Assembly: GCF_938040765.1 (NCBI RefSeq)
Contig: NZ_CALIAA010000167.1
Span: 1 to 6,392 of the forward strand
Reading direction: 5' to 3'
Length of the DNA stretch: 6,392 bases
Source of the DNA: an uncultured Fretibacterium sp.
GTDB taxonomy: Bacteria > Synergistota > Synergistia > Synergistales > Aminobacteriaceae
In this document: one piece after another, positions 6,234 to 6,392 of the stretch
Numbering within the stretch: position 1 is the stretch's first letter
How the letters are laid out: each line of letters opens with the position of its first letter
The notes under the pieces: generated by a model
Told to the model about the DNA's origin: nothing
Databases searched by the model: none
Seen by the model: only the letters and a program-made list of their open reading frames with translations
Made by a program: the position numbers and the translations under genes

Positions 6234-6392
6234 GGAGGTTTCTCCTTTATTCACGGTATGCAGCTGTTCGCTGTGTACAACCTAATGAGACGCTGATTTA
6301 ATTCATGGAGCCCCCCGGTGGTACCCCAGCTTGCCTATTTTGAGGAAGAAACTTGCCGGGGCCGCCGCTATCCCCAGAGGGGAGCCTTCCGG
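6234..6392 (-). other. serA upstream region and right-edge sequence
   Basis: These 159 bases hold no complete gene. On the minus strand one frame is open from the window edge to a TGA at 6305-6303, reading 29 residues that start PEGSPLGIAAAPASF. This could be the end of an upstream gene, but it has no recognisable family signature and may be non-coding. TCCCCAGAGGGGA (6371-6383) is a 5-bp stem with a 3-base loop. GGAGCCCCCCGG (6307-6318) recurs with two changes as GGAGCCTTCCGG (6381-6392), which suggests a piece of a dispersed intergenic repeat. I could not find a convincing -35/-10 pair. The stretch next to serA (about 6255-6300) is more A+T-rich than its surroundings and is the likeliest place for a promoter. 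Confidence 0.35.
6242..6247 (-). promoter_or_regulatory. Ribosome binding site of serA
   Basis: AAGGAG on the minus strand, 8 bases before the ATG at 6233. It fixes that start in preference to the GTG at 6254, which would place this site inside the coding sequence. Confidence 0.8.

Noticed and set aside
5397..6296. Plus-strand open frame of 299 codons opposite serA
   Set aside because: It mirrors the serA coding sequence, has no recognisable domain and lacks a credible ribosome binding site.
6307..6330. T-box-like sequence GGTGGTACC on the plus strand
   Set aside because: The usual flanks of a T-box (GGGTGGNACCGCG), a specifier stem and a following terminator are not present, and it would face away from serA.
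1..6392. CRISPR array, tRNA, rRNA, insertion sequence or phage genes
   Set aside because: No regularly spaced repeats, no tRNA-like cloverleaf noticed, and no transposase or integrase motifs in any frame read.

Overview
The window reads as chromosomal DNA from a high-G+C anaerobic bacterium (G+C looks above 60% by eye). The gene set is an ornithine racemase of amino-acid fermenters, a small SerA paired with a DUF1015 protein, a 2,3-bisphosphoglycerate-dependent phosphoglycerate mutase and a DUF554 membrane protein. My best guess is a Synergistota-like or clostridial amino-acid fermenter. This rests on recall of gene content, not on a search, and is only moderately supported.

Layout from left to right: (1) the plus strand carries most of an ornithine racemase gene (1-1131). 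Its first few codons lie outside the window and a 7-G run near base 128 breaks its frame. (2) All other genes are on the minus strand. In the direction of transcription (right to left) they are serA-like (6233-5319), DUF1015 (5276-4005), gpmA (3888-3142), a class I/II PLP aminotransferase (3062-1848), an intrinsic terminator (1818-1778) and a DUF554 membrane protein (1759-1061). The 3' ends of the racemase and DUF554 genes overlap tail to tail by 71 bp. The rightmost 159 bases hold the serA leader and no complete gene.

How the genes may work together: the four genes serA, DUF1015, gpmA and aminotransferase centre on 3-phosphoglycerate. GpmA interconverts 2- and 3-phosphoglycerate, SerA oxidises 3-phosphoglycerate to 3-phosphohydroxypyruvate, and an aminotransferase could make phosphoserine from it. 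In an organism that ferments amino acids and runs gluconeogenesis, this would feed serine synthesis from below. No SerC or classical SerB is in the window. The DUF1015 protein is the unexplained member and the best candidate for an undescribed role. The gaps between genes (42, 79 and 116 bp) contain G+C-rich hairpins and short repeats but no clear terminator until after the aminotransferase, which fits one transcript with possible internal control.

Most long open frames opposite these genes are shadows caused by high G+C.
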